The position numbers and the translations under genes were made by a program. 64,000 nt of DNA. Origin: Bactrocera neohumeralis. Its lineage: Eukaryota > Arthropoda > Insecta > Diptera > Tephritidae. Shown here piece after piece: positions 21,355 to 32,139 of this stretch. Within the stretch, counting starts at the first letter, position 1, and each line of letters begins with the position of its first letter. A model generated the notes under the pieces. It searched no databases, was not told where the DNA came from, and was given only the letters and a program-made list of their open reading frames with translations. The stretch is taken from positions 8,461,341 to 8,525,340 of the forward strand of contig NW_026089624.1 in NCBI RefSeq assembly GCF_024586455.1, in the 5' to 3' direction.

Positions 21355-21371
21355 TTACTCCTCCCACACAG
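21355..21371 (+). promoter_or_regulatory. Candidate splice acceptor before the BEL-A third ORF
   Basis: A pyrimidine-rich run ends TACTCCTCCCACACAG with AG at 21370-21371, and the ORF starts ATTGCAATG right after it. Together with GTGAGT in the leader this could make a subgenomic mRNA for the third ORF, as errantiviruses do for env. Not tested. Confidence 0.4.
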
Positions 21372-21377
21372 ATTGCA

Positions 21378-21968
21378 ATGGATGTGGATATGCCAGCAGT
21401 GCCAACGCCAAAGGTGAGGTCAGCTATAACCGTGCCACGCCCTGGGGCAACTCCAGCGCCACGAACCCCAGCGGCAACCGCCACTTCAACCGCTCCTCGT
21501 AGTGGCACGCGACCACTACCACCGTCCTCAGCACCTGTAGCGGAACCTCAGCGCAGCCGATGTCCCCTATGTCGGCGCCCATACTGGCTACAACATTGTA
21601 GCATTTTCCGCAGCATGCATTCCATGCAACCGCAGAAGGTTGCTCAAGCTCACGGGCACTGCCTGAACTGCTTGGCAACAGTACACACAACACAGGAGTG
21701 CACATCAATCACTTTATGCCAACTGTGCAATAAGGCGCACCACACCATGCTGCATCGCACCCCAAAACGGCCCGTCGCGCGACAGCTTGCCACGAACCGA
21801 TCGCAGCAGCTCAGTCGGCACCGAAGGATAGTTGCCCCTCCATCGTCCAGAACAAGGCGAAATGAAGTATCCCCGCGGCGCCGGCAGCATCGTACATTAA
21901 ACCGCCGCTCCACTGGCCTTGGCAGCGTTGTTGCCACGCTTCAGCAATTACAGCGACTGCTAGGTTAA
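21378..21968 (+). CDS. Third ORF of BEL-A: gag-like zinc-knuckle protein between pol and 3' LTR
   Basis: An uninterrupted 196-codon frame lies between the end of pol and the polypurine tract. Residues 1-57 are rich in Pro, Ala, Thr and Arg. Next come three zinc-knuckle-like blocks: CPLCRRPYWLQHC (a Tyr where gag has His), CLNCLATVHTTQEC (CX2CX4HX4C) and CQLCNKAHHTMLH. A basic stretch and the tail VVATLQQLQRLLG end the protein. The layout mirrors the gag knuckles of the same element (14437-14600), so it is probably a gag-derived nucleic-acid-binding protein. The tail is conserved in BEL-B (7140-7265). ATG 21378 lies six bases after a good splice acceptor. The absence of stops contrasts with the wrecked gag and pol. 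No named family is claimed. Confidence 0.65.
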   Translation: MDVDMPAVPTPKVRSAITVPRPGATPAPRTPAATATSTAPRSGTRPLPPSSAPVAEPQRSRCPLCRRPYWLQHCSIFRSMHSMQPQKVAQAHGHCLNCLATVHTTQECTSITLCQLCNKAHHTMLHRTPKRPVARQLATNRSQQLSRHRRIVAPPSSRTRRNEVSPRRRQHRTLNRRSTGLGSVVATLQQLQRLLG

Positions 21969-21973
21969 TATTC

Positions 21974-21989
21974 GCCTAGGGGGGCCGGG
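21974..21989 (+). promoter_or_regulatory. BEL-A polypurine tract
   Basis: CCTAGGGGGGCCGGGA stands directly before the 3' LTR and matches the minus-strand BEL-B tract at 7115-7130 (CCTAGGGGGCCAGGA). It is the expected plus-strand primer. Confidence 0.8.
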
Positions 21990-21990
21990 A

Positions 21991-22395
21991 TGACTAGATG
22001 AGTTAGCTCTCCCCTCTATACCCACGGCACTGAACGATTCCACATGAAGACACCACACACTACTACACACGAATATATACCACACATGCGGACATCACAC
22101 CACAACTCTACACTACCCAACCATCAAAAGCGACCGCTCCAGAGGATGACCTTTCCTTTTTTACATCGATCTCGCACCGAGCGAACGTGTCATGCAGCGT
22201 CAGTTTTATTACATTCCGCACTTATTACGTACATATTTTGAAGTGCCAGTGAATAGAGCAAACAACCAAACTATGTCTTTGTTTTTAATTAAACAAAACA
22301 AACAAATCCAAACTGTGTCTTTTTTTATTACATAATTTTGCAGGTGAAGTAACAAGTGCCGAGGTAAGTGGTGGCTAACAACAGCGAGATAATCA
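21991..22395 (+). repeat. BEL-A 3' LTR
   Basis: It pairs with 4192-4551: TGACTAGATGAGTTAGCTC at the start, GAGATAATCA at the end. An extra stretch of about 81 bp in the middle contains a partial repeat of the AACTGTGTC neighbourhood. Divergence and indels between the two LTRs point to an old insertion. Confidence 0.85.
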
Positions 22396-22439
22396 CTTAC
22401 TAAGGGACATAGGGACAGAAAAATGGACTTTCTTTTATA
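22396..22439 (+). repeat. Middle piece of the dispersed repeat between BEL-A and a mariner
   Basis: AAGGGACATAGGGACAG ... CTTTCTTTTATA continues the text cut at 4191 and itself stops at the mariner. The remainder (TACTATGTA) resumes at 23223. Confidence 0.6.
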
Positions 22440-23222
22440 CAAGGTGGGTTCCAAAATAAACAGGACCACCTGGTGGCGTCATCTATATGTCGACTGGTGC
22501 GTTAGAATCAACTATCATTATCGATTGTCCGGTGGGAATTTCATGACATTTCATTGATTGGAAGTGAAGTTATTGCATTTTAAGTGTTAGTATGTAGAGT
22601 ACACGAGTGGTTTCAACATTTTCAAAGAGGTCGTGAGGACATAAATGACGATCAATATCTGGACCAACCAAAATCCGTGATCACCGGAAATTCCATCGAA
22701 ACTGTGCGTGAATTCATCAAAAATCAATCATAATTGAAACTAATGAAAATGGAATTGAACATCTCCAAAACATCGACCAAACATCGCATTTTGACCAAAC
22801 ATTTGGGCTTACGAAAGGTGTGTGCACGGTTTGTTCCGCACAAATTAACTGACGACCAAAAATTGCTCAGAATCCAACATTGGAAGGATGATTATTTGAC
22901 CAAAAATCACATTTTAACCACTAAGCACTCCCCGAATTTACCTGAAATGGCACTGTGCGACTTCTTCCTTTTCGGAAAAATGCATTTGCCCATAAAAGGA
23001 AAGCGATATGCAGACGAAGACGGCCATTCAAAAGGCTTGCACCGGCATACTGGCGGCCATACCGGCCAATGAGCTAAAACACTCGTTCGACATGCTTTTG
23101 GACCGTACAAAAAGCTGTATTGAAGCAGAAGGATACTATTTTGAATAAAATAAATTGATTTTGCCGAAAAAACCATTTGTTATGTTTTTTTTAAAGTCGT
23201 GTTTACTTTGGAACCCTCCTTG
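22440..23222 (+). mobile_element. mariner (DD34D-type) with internal deletion, 783 bp
   Basis: Imperfect terminal inverted repeats (CAAGGTGGGTTCCAAAATAA left, complement of CAAGGAGGGTTCCAAAGTAA right) sit between TA dinucleotides at 22438-22439 and 23223-23224. Full mariners are about 1.3 kb, so about 0.5 kb is missing. Confidence 0.85.
22605..23150 (+). pseudogene. mariner transposase with central catalytic region deleted
   Basis: Broken frames encode VHEWFQHFQRGREDINDD of the N-terminal domain, then STKHRILTKHLGLRKVCARF (second helix-turn-helix and WVPH-like linker). A deletion then jumps to YLTKNHILTTKHSPNLPEMA, CDFFLFGKMHLPIKGKRYAD near the C-terminus. The first two catalytic aspartates are lost with the deletion. 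Confidence 0.85.
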
Positions 23223-23311
23223 TACTATGTATTGATGTGTGTGTTGGGGTACTTTGCTAACAGATTTCAGATATATTCATCGATTGCCTAGCATTATTCG
23301 CTTACGTAATT

Positions 23312-23864
23312 GTGTTAAGGTATTTTAACATTATACGCGCAGTAGGCAGAGGCGACGTTTTAGTTCAAACAGATTTTTGTGAGCCAAGGTTGGAGAACGT
23401 ATTGCATGTCCCGCAAATGGAGGGGAATTTTGTATCGGTGAGTCTAGCTGTCGAACGTGGCTGCACAGTAAGCTTTAACAACGAAAACGCTATCGTAAGC
23501 CAGAATGGCGAAAAAAGAAAAATAAATTGTTTGTATTTGAGTGTATTAACAACGCGTGTTTTGGTGCAGCACAGTGCAGTGGCACTTGAGACGTCTAATT
23601 ATTGAAATTGGCTGTGGCAAGGCTTGTACACCAAAAATAAAAAATGGCGACAATCTCAGCGCACAGAATCTCGCTAAGAATCCAGTTTACCATAACAGGT
23701 CAAAGCACATCGACATCAGATATTATTTCGTCCGAGAAGTTGTCCAGAGTGGTGACATAGAATTAAAGTACATTTCAACCGAAAATATGATAGCTGATAT
23801 ACTAACAAAAAATCTTTCGAAAACAAAGCACTTACATTTTGTTAAGTTAATGAATTTAAATTAG
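23312..23864 (+). pseudogene. Ty1/copia polyprotein remnants
   Basis: Frame 23312-23605 has VLQTDFCEPRLENVLHVPQM-like pre-integrase sequence (VQTDFCEPRLENVLHVPQ). Frame 23556-23864 ends with the copia RNase H end: NLAKNPVYHNRSKHIDIRYY, FVREVVQSGDIELKYIST, ADILTKNLSK. Integrase and reverse transcriptase between them have been deleted. Confidence 0.85.
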
Positions 23865-23897
23865 ATTTTATGTAAACAGAATCACATTGAGGAAGCG

Positions 23898-24090
23898 TGT
23901 TGAAAATAAGCCCGTTTCCAATACGGCTCTGTAACAGCAAACATGCATAAATGTACAAAACGAACACGTCTATGATTTTTTCGCTCTAACTGTTCATTCC
24001 TGTTAAATACTTAGAATAAAGCGGAATCTCAACAATATTCAACTATATTTATCCTCAAAATATACAATGAACTCTGCAAATAATTTTTTA
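23898..24090 (+). repeat. Probable copia 3' LTR (end uncertain)
   Basis: After the copia stop, GAGGAAGCG resembles a purine tract and the next bases TGTTGAAAATAAG fit a copia LTR start. AATAAA lies near 24013. No 5' partner is available, so the right end is a guess. Confidence 0.4.
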
Positions 24091-25489
24091 ATGCCGGATG
24101 GTTGGCAACTCTATTTTCACTACGGTGCAAACACTTTGCTAGCCATTTTAGATATAACAGTTTTGCCGTTAAGTCCTTTGCGTGTGCTAATAAATAAAAT
24201 GAGATGCCTATAATAAAAAAATGCTTCAAAAGATCTTATACTGAGCTGTTTCTTAAAAAATTAATCAAAAGTTGCTAATGTACATAGACCCACAGTTAAA
24301 TTATTAATTTTTATAGGAGACATACTTATACTTCGTAAAAATTGACAAATACTAAAAGTTGATAACATTCTTAAGTGTGTATATAAATAAGATAAATGTG
24401 AGGTAGAGAAATAATCATTGAAAGTTACAAAGGTAAGAACATTTTTCTAGAGTTCCAAAATTATGATTTTTTATTAATCCAAACTAAAATAAATCCTTTA
24501 ATAATATACAAAATATATGCAAGCAAGGGAGTGACTTCATGCACATGCGCAAAAATTATGTTACGGTATTTCTCCAATGACCTCAGCGAACATGGTATTG
24601 CAATAATCTTTGTATGTACATATAAACATACATACGTATGTACAAAAATTGATAATATATCAACGAAACAATATGATGAGCGTGAATCGACGGCTTCAAA
24701 ATCGTCTATGGCCACTATATACATATAATAAAAAAACTTAACAATTGGTTAATCTGGTAATGGAGAATTGCTTTTATAATACACGTAAGTTTTAGTGATA
24801 CTAAAAATATTTAAATATTTTCGGTACATTTATCGAAGTAACTATGACATTCTTAAACGTTTGCATTACAGAATTAATTCCGTATATAATATTTTTTATT
24901 GTAATGTTTATTCAGTAATGATAACTGAAAAATGCATATACGGGTATAAGTGCGAAAGAAATAGAATATGTACGAGTACATATCCGGCTGAGAAATGCAT
25001 AGCTTTTCCTGTCAATTTATGAATGTTATCTTCATATTTTTGGAACGGTTCAACTTTTGTTAATTTCTGCTGAATGTCTTTTACTGTAATCTTTCCTATT
25101 CATAAAAAAAATATTCCGTCTAAGCTCCTAAGTTAACTTTAAAATACCTGTGTACTTTCCTTTTCTAAATATAATATATCGGTTGATCCATTTCAACAAT
25201 ACAAATAATACAAGTTAATCCAAAATTAATAGAAAGATTTTTTTATGGTGATCATATATATTCATCCATGCATATCATTTGGCAAGAAACACAAATAGTC
25301 ATACTTAATGCAATGCTGAGAGACACGAAGTCCAATTTGTACTAACATATGTAAGTGTATGTAGCATTTCCATTACGATAAATATGGTATTTTTTAAGCA
25401 ATTGATCTTTCTTAATTACATAACGTATTGTTATAACGAGTATCTCAGCCCTACTTGGAGAAAGTCATAAGTTAGCTGTCATCAAAGTC
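24091..25489. other. AT-rich stretch without recognisable features
   Basis: About 1.4 kb with only short chance frames on either strand. I see no conserved protein motif, inverted repeat or LTR here. Confidence 0.4.
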
Positions 25490-26455
25490 ACTTAATGGTA
25501 GACCCAGGAGACGACGGGTTCGGACTTGGGGGAGAAGGGGGTTAGGTGATTTTGTTTCATTGACCATGCTAAGAGGTGATGATTAGCATGCGGGAACTCA
25601 TTGCATGCGGGCAATAAGTAAGAGTTTCGAGTTCTTGTTCTGGGATTGGTGTATTTGGACCCCATTTACGCCGTTCACTGAGAGGGAGTGAATGCGCAAG
25701 GCGTTCGATACCAGTCGAACATTGGTCGCGTTCGAAATTGTTGAATATTGTTATACGTCGTCTACATGTTGGACGAATGTGTTCCTGTTGTTCCCAAGAG
25801 GCAGTTCCTCTTCAAGCGAGTGACTGCGGGAATAGCTTGGAGTGAAGAGTGTTATGCGGGCCTCACTGTATAGCTATTCAAAGAGATCCTGTTATTGGTC
25901 GGAGTGCGGTATTTTAGCCAGTTTGTATCATCTCCATCTACTTCCGGTCAGGCGGTCATAAAGAGATGGCGTAGTTTATAACCGGACCTTTTATGTTGCC
26001 AAAAACGTCTCTTTGTCTTTGCCCCAAGTGCTATCGGCTTGCGACTTGAGGAGGTTGCTGCTCTATACTTATGTAACAATCGCGGATGAGTGCGAAGTGA
26101 AAGAGTTCAGAGTGTCGAATGTTACTCATAACTTTTAGGTTAGTTTAGCGCCGGAACTCTGACTACATCGACGGAAATGTTGAGATTCAGTCTGTACTCC
26201 TTCGTTTAGTTTGTAAATAGGGTAGCTGTGAATTTGGCGCACGGGAGAGTTGTAAGTTCTCAACAATAAAGAACCGAGAAAGTTATGGGAAATAGGTGAT
26301 CACTTTTGAACACTTTATGATTTATATCATTGCCCGAAGCCATTATTGCACAATCATCTGGGTATGAGGTTATAGAGACACTTTTTGGTGGTTGTGGCAG
26401 GTTCGCTATATAGTGATTAAACAGTAGCGGGGAGAGGACATTCCCTTAATTTAAA
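25490..26455 (-). pseudogene. jockey-clade LINE, 3' half of ORF2 (RT palm to CCHC end)
   Basis: The minus strand reads SPLLFNHYIANLPQPPKSVS and SYPDDCAIMASGNDINHKV, where the catalytic YADD has become YPDD (26353-26364). Further down it reads RTCNRxNSY-type linker and CPACNEFPHANHHLL ... HLTP, the C-terminal zinc knuckle of jockey ORF2. Many frame breaks. The 5' side is cut by an RTE element at 26460, and part of its endonuclease is recovered at 28460-28880. Confidence 0.7.
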
Positions 26456-26459
26456 ATGT

Positions 26460-28455
26460 ACTTCTTCTTCTTCTTTACTGGCGGAGACACCGCTTACGCG
26501 GTTATAGCCGAGTTAATAACAGCGCGTCAGTCATATATTTTTTTCGTTATTTCGTGCTAATTCGAAATACCATGTGCAGTCGGGTCTGTCAGGAGTGGAG
26601 GTCCTTTCCTTCCACTGTTTCCATCTGCGGGTATATAATCGAAAATATTCTATGGGCTGCGGAATTCGCATTTGCTTATGCGCAAACGACCAAAAATCGT
26701 CCTCAAAACCTTTCTCTAGAAGAATCCTAATACCGACTCATCAGATGATGTCATTGTCCATACCTCCGCCCCATAAAGTAGGATATGAATAATGAAGGAC
26801 TTGTACAGTTTGGTATTTGATCGTCGAGAGAGGACTTTACTTATTAATTGCCAATGTAGTACCTCTATGTAACAGAGGTTCTGCGTTGGATTTCAAGGCT
26901 GATATGCTGGTGTTAATACTGGTTCTAAGATAAGCGAAATTAACAGTGACGTGTGAGCCAAGTCGCGAATTTGGTATTGCTCAACGTCAGTTTACACAGT
27001 CGTATTAGTTTTGCGCGGATACCAAGCTCAGACATAGTGGCATAGAAGCAATTCCTTTTTTATTCGTTCTTATTTTATCGATTTTTTCCAAGATTTGGTG
27101 CATGTACAAAATCTGGTCGATAGTAGATTTTCCAGGTCTAAAGTCATACTGATATGGTCCAATCAGTTTGTTGACGATGGGCTTCAGTTTTTCACACATA
27201 ACGCTCGATAAGACCTTATATGCGATATTAAAGAAGCTTATACCAGTAAATAGCGCAGATTGTGTGGTTGCCCTTTTTGTGGATTGAGCAGAGCAAACTT
27301 AGGTTCCAATCGTCGGACATGCTTTCATCCGACCATATTTTGCAAAAAAGCTGATATATGCGTCTTGTCCGTTCTTCGTCGCCGTATTTGAATAGCTCGG
27401 CCGGTAACTCATCGGTCCTTGTCGCTTTGATGCTTTTCAGGCGGGTAATTGATATTCGAGCCTCTTCCTGGTCGGGCAATGAAAAATCTATTCCTTTCCT
27501 TTTTTGTTAACATATTCGTCTCGCTTTCTTTTTCCACTCTCTGTATCGAGCCATCCCGTTTGTGTTGAGGTCGATTGCAACATTGCGAGGTAGACTGCCC
27601 CTTTCTCACTACTGCAACACGACAGTTCTTATCGTACCCGCTGTTCCTTCGAACTTTTCCCACAATTCTCTAATACCGAGTTGCTCATGAGTGCTCTCAG
27701 AGGGCATGAGTGGAAGTCGAGTAGAAAACCGTTTAGCTGACGGTTGCGATCTTAGCTTTTCGACGTCAAACCTTTCTTGTGTTTTTTAACGGACGTGCTT
27801 TTCTGCATAGAGGCGGATGCGTATCTTCGCTACAACAAGATGGTAGTTCGAGTCGAGACATGTCTTCGATCTATCACAACATGATTGATCTAGTTTTGAT
27901 ACGGCGACAGTCAAGTATCTTTATGAATTTCTTGTGGAGGAATCTAGTACTGCAGACAACCATACTTCGGCCCCTGCGAAGTCGGTCAACCTCACCCAAT
28001 TTGGTTTCGCCATGGGGGCTGAATTTTCTCACTGTTGCAAAAAGATACTTTCTTTGCCTAACTGACGTTCAAATCACCAAGCACAATTTTTACATCGTGG
28101 CAGGGGCTATTGCATTATCGCGCTCCAGCCGCTTATAAAATGCATATTTGGACACATCCTCCTTCTCTACCTTCGGAGCGTGGGCTCAAATCAGTATTTT
28201 GTTGAAAAATTTAAATCTGATGCGGATGAGAATTGTGGCTAGACACTCATCCACTGTAGTGAATGCCAAGACTCGACGACTGAGTATTTCTGTCCATGAA
28301 TCCCACACCGAATTTACGCTCCTTTATAAGGTCGCTGTATTAAATATCACAAGCGCCTTCGCGTCTCCGTCCATGTCGGATCCATCGCATTACATAGACA
28401 GCAATGATGTCAGCCTTCATTTTACGAAGACATCAATCAGCTATTACATCACCAC
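26460..28455 (-). mobile_element. RTE-type LINE, degenerate nearly complete copy, minus strand
   Basis: Reading leftward from 28455: endonuclease pieces (KERKFGVGFM, AHAPKVEKEDVSKYAFYKRL, KIVLGDLN), then RT pieces in the frames 27228-27479 (SITRLKSIKATRTDELPAEL, DDWNLSLLCSIHKKG) and 27005-27199 (IGPYQYDFRPGKSTIDQI). It ends in the family's common 3' tail at 26460-26560. All frames are broken. It lies inside a jockey LINE, so it inserted later. Confidence 0.8.
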
Positions 28456-28459
28456 CAGC

Positions 28460-28885
28460 TATGGTGATGTCAGGCGAGCTGCTACAGTTGCCTATAGATG
28501 TGCAATGATTGTTCGGCAGGGCGGAGTTCCAAAGATTATGGTGCGCATTAAAGTCGCCATGTACCAATCGGTTTTTAGAACGAAGCAGCGCACCTACCTT
28601 TTTGGGCAACAAGTAACTGGGGGAGATGTATATATTGAATATCTCGAGCTCGACATCGCTTGACCGGATAGCTTTGCCATGACATTCTAAGGTAGTGTAT
28701 TTGCGGTCGATAAGACTATACTGCACGGGGTGTTCCAAAATAATGGCTAGATCACCTCAACATTCCCGCTCACGATCTTTACGTAAAACGTTGAATAAAT
28801 CTCAAAAGGTCTGAGATTTTTTGGTACGCAGCTACCGATATGTCTTCCGGGCTCCATAAACTCAACTATATCGGCGTTCAACTCT
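28460..28885 (-). pseudogene. jockey-clade LINE, endonuclease N-terminal part
   Basis: The minus strand encodes NADIVEFMEPGRHIGSCVPK upstream, and the 101-codon frame at 28433-28738 has IYISPSYLLPK and LVHGDFNAHHNLWNSAL, the active-site block of apurinic endonuclease domains. It breaks off where the RTE element begins. The stretch between this and the RT at 26455 (about 1.3 kb in a full element) is missing. Confidence 0.7.
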
Positions 28886-28889
28886 ACTA

Positions 28890-29210
28890 GTCGGGTACAT
28901 ACATATACATACTCGTATTATACCTTCGAGTAAAATAGTAAAGTAGTTACGCACATATTCAGTTTTTTTGCAGCTGCTTTTTGCATGCCGAAAGAAATTC
29001 TAATTAAAATTTGGATTCTTAAAAATAATAAGAAATTTTTCAACTGGAAATATAATATTGCTGATTTGGGGATCGAAACATAAATTAACTTTTGTGATAC
29101 TCTGATATATTGCTACAGATATTTAAATGTGGTTTGTAACATCTAAAACTAATCGAGACAGATAAAGAGTTTCTTCACGACTAAACGGCTGAGTTTTATT
29201 GGGAGAAAAT
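28890..29210. other. No recognisable feature
   Basis: AT-rich sequence with no protein motif, terminal repeat or duplicated block that I can identify. Confidence 0.4.
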
Positions 29211-29212
29211 AG

Positions 29213-29435
29213 CTTATGTTTGTGGGATGCCCACAATAAAGCTTGATTTATTTAAATAAAAAATTATACAAAAAACTGATACAATGGTTTGGAGATTGAA
29301 ATGGTAAGACGTGCTTGCAGCCCTGGTGATGCGCCAAGAAGAAGGAAAAATGGTGGTTTGTGAAGCTGACAGCTTATCCAGTTTTCGAGTTGCCATATCT
29401 ATAATTTTTACAGAGTTGCATTTGGGGTCATGCTC
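29213..29435 (-). repeat. Solo LTR of a CsRn1-like Ty3 element
   Basis: This is the reverse complement of the LTR at 60232-60450 with moderate divergence (shared AAATGCAACTCTG, TTCCTTCTTCTTGGCGCATC, TGTATCAGT, ACATCCCACA/GCATCCCACA). Neither a primer site nor gag is attached here, so it is a solo LTR. Confidence 0.65.
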
Positions 29436-29439
29436 ATGA

Positions 29440-30170
29440 AAAAGCCGATGAAAGTGAATTCGCGGGTAATGGATGAGGAGCTTTTTTTCATAACTTTTTC
29501 AATTTAAACACGATACTTAAAATGACTCTTTGACCAATTTTGAAGAGTACAACTGATATGTTTATATTTCAACATAAACCTACGCGTGCTCAGTCGACTG
29601 TTGTGAAGTCGGGATCGCGCGGAGTGTCAAGGGAGTTGCACATCACAAACAACCTTGATTCGAACGGCAGACACGCTGTCGGACGCATGTGATTTTTAAT
29701 ATTTTGTGTTCTATTTATATAATAGTTATAGGTTTTTTTCTTGCATGCACCAAGGGGCACCGGAGGACGAAGTTGCTGCTGCTACAGTTGTGCACAGACA
29801 AAGTGGTTGCGCTGGCTGTTGCGTGCTCCGGAATATCCGCAGCATTGCTAATTGGTGGCAGAACCGCACACTAAATATTCAAGCTCCCGCTGAACCTTCA
29901 AGTGAAGAAACGCCCATTTGCAACATCAGTAAAAGTAGTACTTGCGGTGATGTATTGTAGAGATGGCAAATATTCCATTATCTGTGATTTTGAGTATCCT
30001 TAAATTGAAAAAAACCTTCAGAGATTATATTTATTTTGACTTAAAAATTGTGCTTCTTAAAAAGTAACGAATCGTTTACATTAATTTTTGTACGAAACGG
30101 TTACAAATCATTTTGCTTATGCGTAATAAAAATTAAAGACGTTTGTATCAAAAAGAACCCAAACGAGTTA
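29440..30170. other. Region upstream of the hAT relic, unassigned
   Basis: A short frame at 29706-29960 (84 codons, two CxxC-like patterns) has no recognisable family and no paralogue in the window. The rest is AT-rich. Terminal repeats of the hAT element were not located. Confidence 0.35.
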
Positions 30171-30174
30171 TGTG

Positions 30175-30770
30175 TAGCAATTTTGTAAAGAGGTGGATGC
30201 CATTTTCGGAAAATGTGATATTTGTAAATCCAAAATATCGTATAAAACGTCAACATCTAATTTGAAAAAACACATATGGAACGGAGGCATTCTACTGTTC
30301 AATTGGAAATGCTAACATAATTTTGAAATTATGTAAAATGCGCCTGTTACTTTTGAAGAGGATATTCCATCAACTTCGCCTGCATTACCAAAGCCTTTAA
30401 CTCAAACCAAGCTTTTAAATGTCGCGTGGCTAAAATCAAAAAGTGAAATTACATGAAATTATTGCAGCCCTTTACGGTGGATGGCAACCTTTCTCTATAG
30501 TTGAGGACAAAGGTTTTCGGGAATTTGTAACAGGCTTAACTTCATCTTATGACATTCCTAGAATTCAGTGATTCCTGCAATGTATGAGAAATGTAAACTT
30601 AAGGGACGAGAAATGATTAGGAGATGGGAAAAGTTTTGCATCAGCACTGATGTTGTTGCTCACTTCAACATAAGTACTTCAACGAATGAAGCATTTGAAA
30701 ATTACCAGCGCAACAGCCGAAAATAACCTCTAAATTAACTCAACAGGTTGAAACGAGGTAGAACTCCACA
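30175..30770 (+). pseudogene. hAT transposase remnant: BED zinc finger and N-terminal part
   Basis: The plus strand reads CDICKSKISYKTSTSNLKKH, the BED-finger signature, followed in broken frames by DIPSTSPALPKPLTQTKLL and a segment resembling PFSVVEDKGFRE of ZBED-type hAT transposases. The core is interrupted at about 30825 by RTE sequence. Confidence 0.7.
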
Positions 30771-30824
30771 CTGGCGATGTTGGAGCGCTTTTCTGAGTTG
30801 GAGGAAGCGGTGAAATGTACATTC

Positions 30825-31115
30825 TTCTTTTTCTTAATTGGCGTAGACACCGCTAACGCGATTATAGCCGAGTTAACAACAGCGCGCCAGTCGTTTCTTC
30901 TTTTCGCTACGTGGCGCTAATTGGATATTCCAAGCGAAGCCAGGTCCTTCTCCACTTGGTCCTTCCAACGGAGTGGAGGTCTTCCTCTTCCTCTGCTTCC
31001 TCTGGCGGGTACTGCGTCGAATACTTTCAGAGCTGAAGTGTTTTCGTCCATCCGGACAACATGACCTAGCCAGCGTAGCCGCTGTCTTTAATTCGCTGAA
31101 CTACAGTTAGTCACA
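30825..31115 (-). mobile_element. RTE LINE tail inserted in the hAT relic
   Basis: Closely similar to 3746-4020 and 33748-34010: the minus strand encodes GRGRPPLRW-type tail. It continues at 31680-31920 after a Tc1 insertion. Confidence 0.8.
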
Positions 31116-31675
31116 TAAATAGTATACACTAGGTATGACGGGATTATTCACCTAACAGTTTTGTTAAATAACACAAAATAAAATAAAATAATGCTTTATT
31201 TACTCGAAAGAAACATAGGGATCATCTCCAGTACAGAAATATTTACAGAATGACTAAAATAAATGTTTTTTTGAATTTTATACAAAATCTGATATAAATT
31301 TATATCACAAAAGTAAGTATACGATAGATTACGTGGTAGAAAAAGTAAGAAAAAGGCTGTATTAAAGTTATATTCTAATACTTGGTTGGATAACCTTTAG
31401 ACTTAATAATAGCATTAAGTCGTGATGACATTGATTTCACCAAGTTTTGTGTTACTGCTGGCGGTATTTTATTCCACTCCTCGTGGGATATTTTTTAGCT
31501 TCCTTATTTTTTAACGAATGTTTAATGACGCTTTAAGTATCCGATAGGGTTTGTATCCCGTTTTCAATTGTTTTGGGTTATATAAAAGCCATTCTAATTC
31601 ATGTATGCCATTGTCCATAAATCTTTCAATTTAATAGCAATTTGTTTTAAATTATTTTTTAAAATTTTTCTCGGT
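31116..31675 (-). mobile_element. Tc1-like element, 5'-truncated, inserted in the RTE tail
   Basis: The left end starts CAGTTAGTCACATAAATAG directly after a TA within the RTE sequence. The minus strand encodes the transposase C-terminus, EEWNKIPPAVTQNLVKSMSS then RLNAIIKSKGYPTKY stop (31376-31495). Upstream catalytic motifs are not readable and no second terminal repeat was found. Confidence 0.7.
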
Positions 31676-31679
31676 CCGT

Positions 31680-31925
31680 TCTCAACAAAAACCTCGCAAC
31701 GTCGACTCATCCGTCGTTGACATCGTCCAAGACTCTGCACCATATAGCAGGACGGGAATTATGAGTGACTTATAGAGTTTGGCTTTTGTTTGTCGAGAGA
31801 GGACTTTGCTTCTCAATTGCCTACTCAGTCCGAAGTAACACCTGTTGGCAAGAGTTATTCTGCGTTGGATTTCTAGGCTGACATTGTTGGTGGTGTTATG
31901 AATAAAAATTTACCAATGTTAACCA
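31680..31925 (-). mobile_element. RTE LINE fragment, continuation
   Basis: Matches 34130-34340: codes on the minus strand for KVLSRQTKAKLYKSLIIPVL and LLYGAESW. Together with 30825-31115 it is one RTE insertion split by Tc1. Confidence 0.75.
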
Positions 31926-32139
31926 GCTTTGTGCAAAATTTGCAAACCATTTTGAGATGCTACAGTAAGCATCACTTATGCTAACTATTGCACAGGTTCG
32001 CTGGTAATACCAATCGCAAATGGTCTATTAGATGTGTATGGACACTTGCGAACTGAAATATTTTCAAGCACCATAAAAAAATTATTGAAATTTTTGTAAA
32101 TTGAATTAGAGAACGTGGTTTTCGCAGAATTTTTTCTCG

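Noticed and set aside
21242..21502. Frame overlapping the start of the BEL third ORF
   Set aside because: Overlaps it out of register, has no motif, and the downstream zinc knuckles are in the other frame.
29706..29960. 84-codon frame with CxxC patterns, possible small zinc protein
   Set aside because: No second copy, no recognisable fold and no promoter context; not enough to call a gene.
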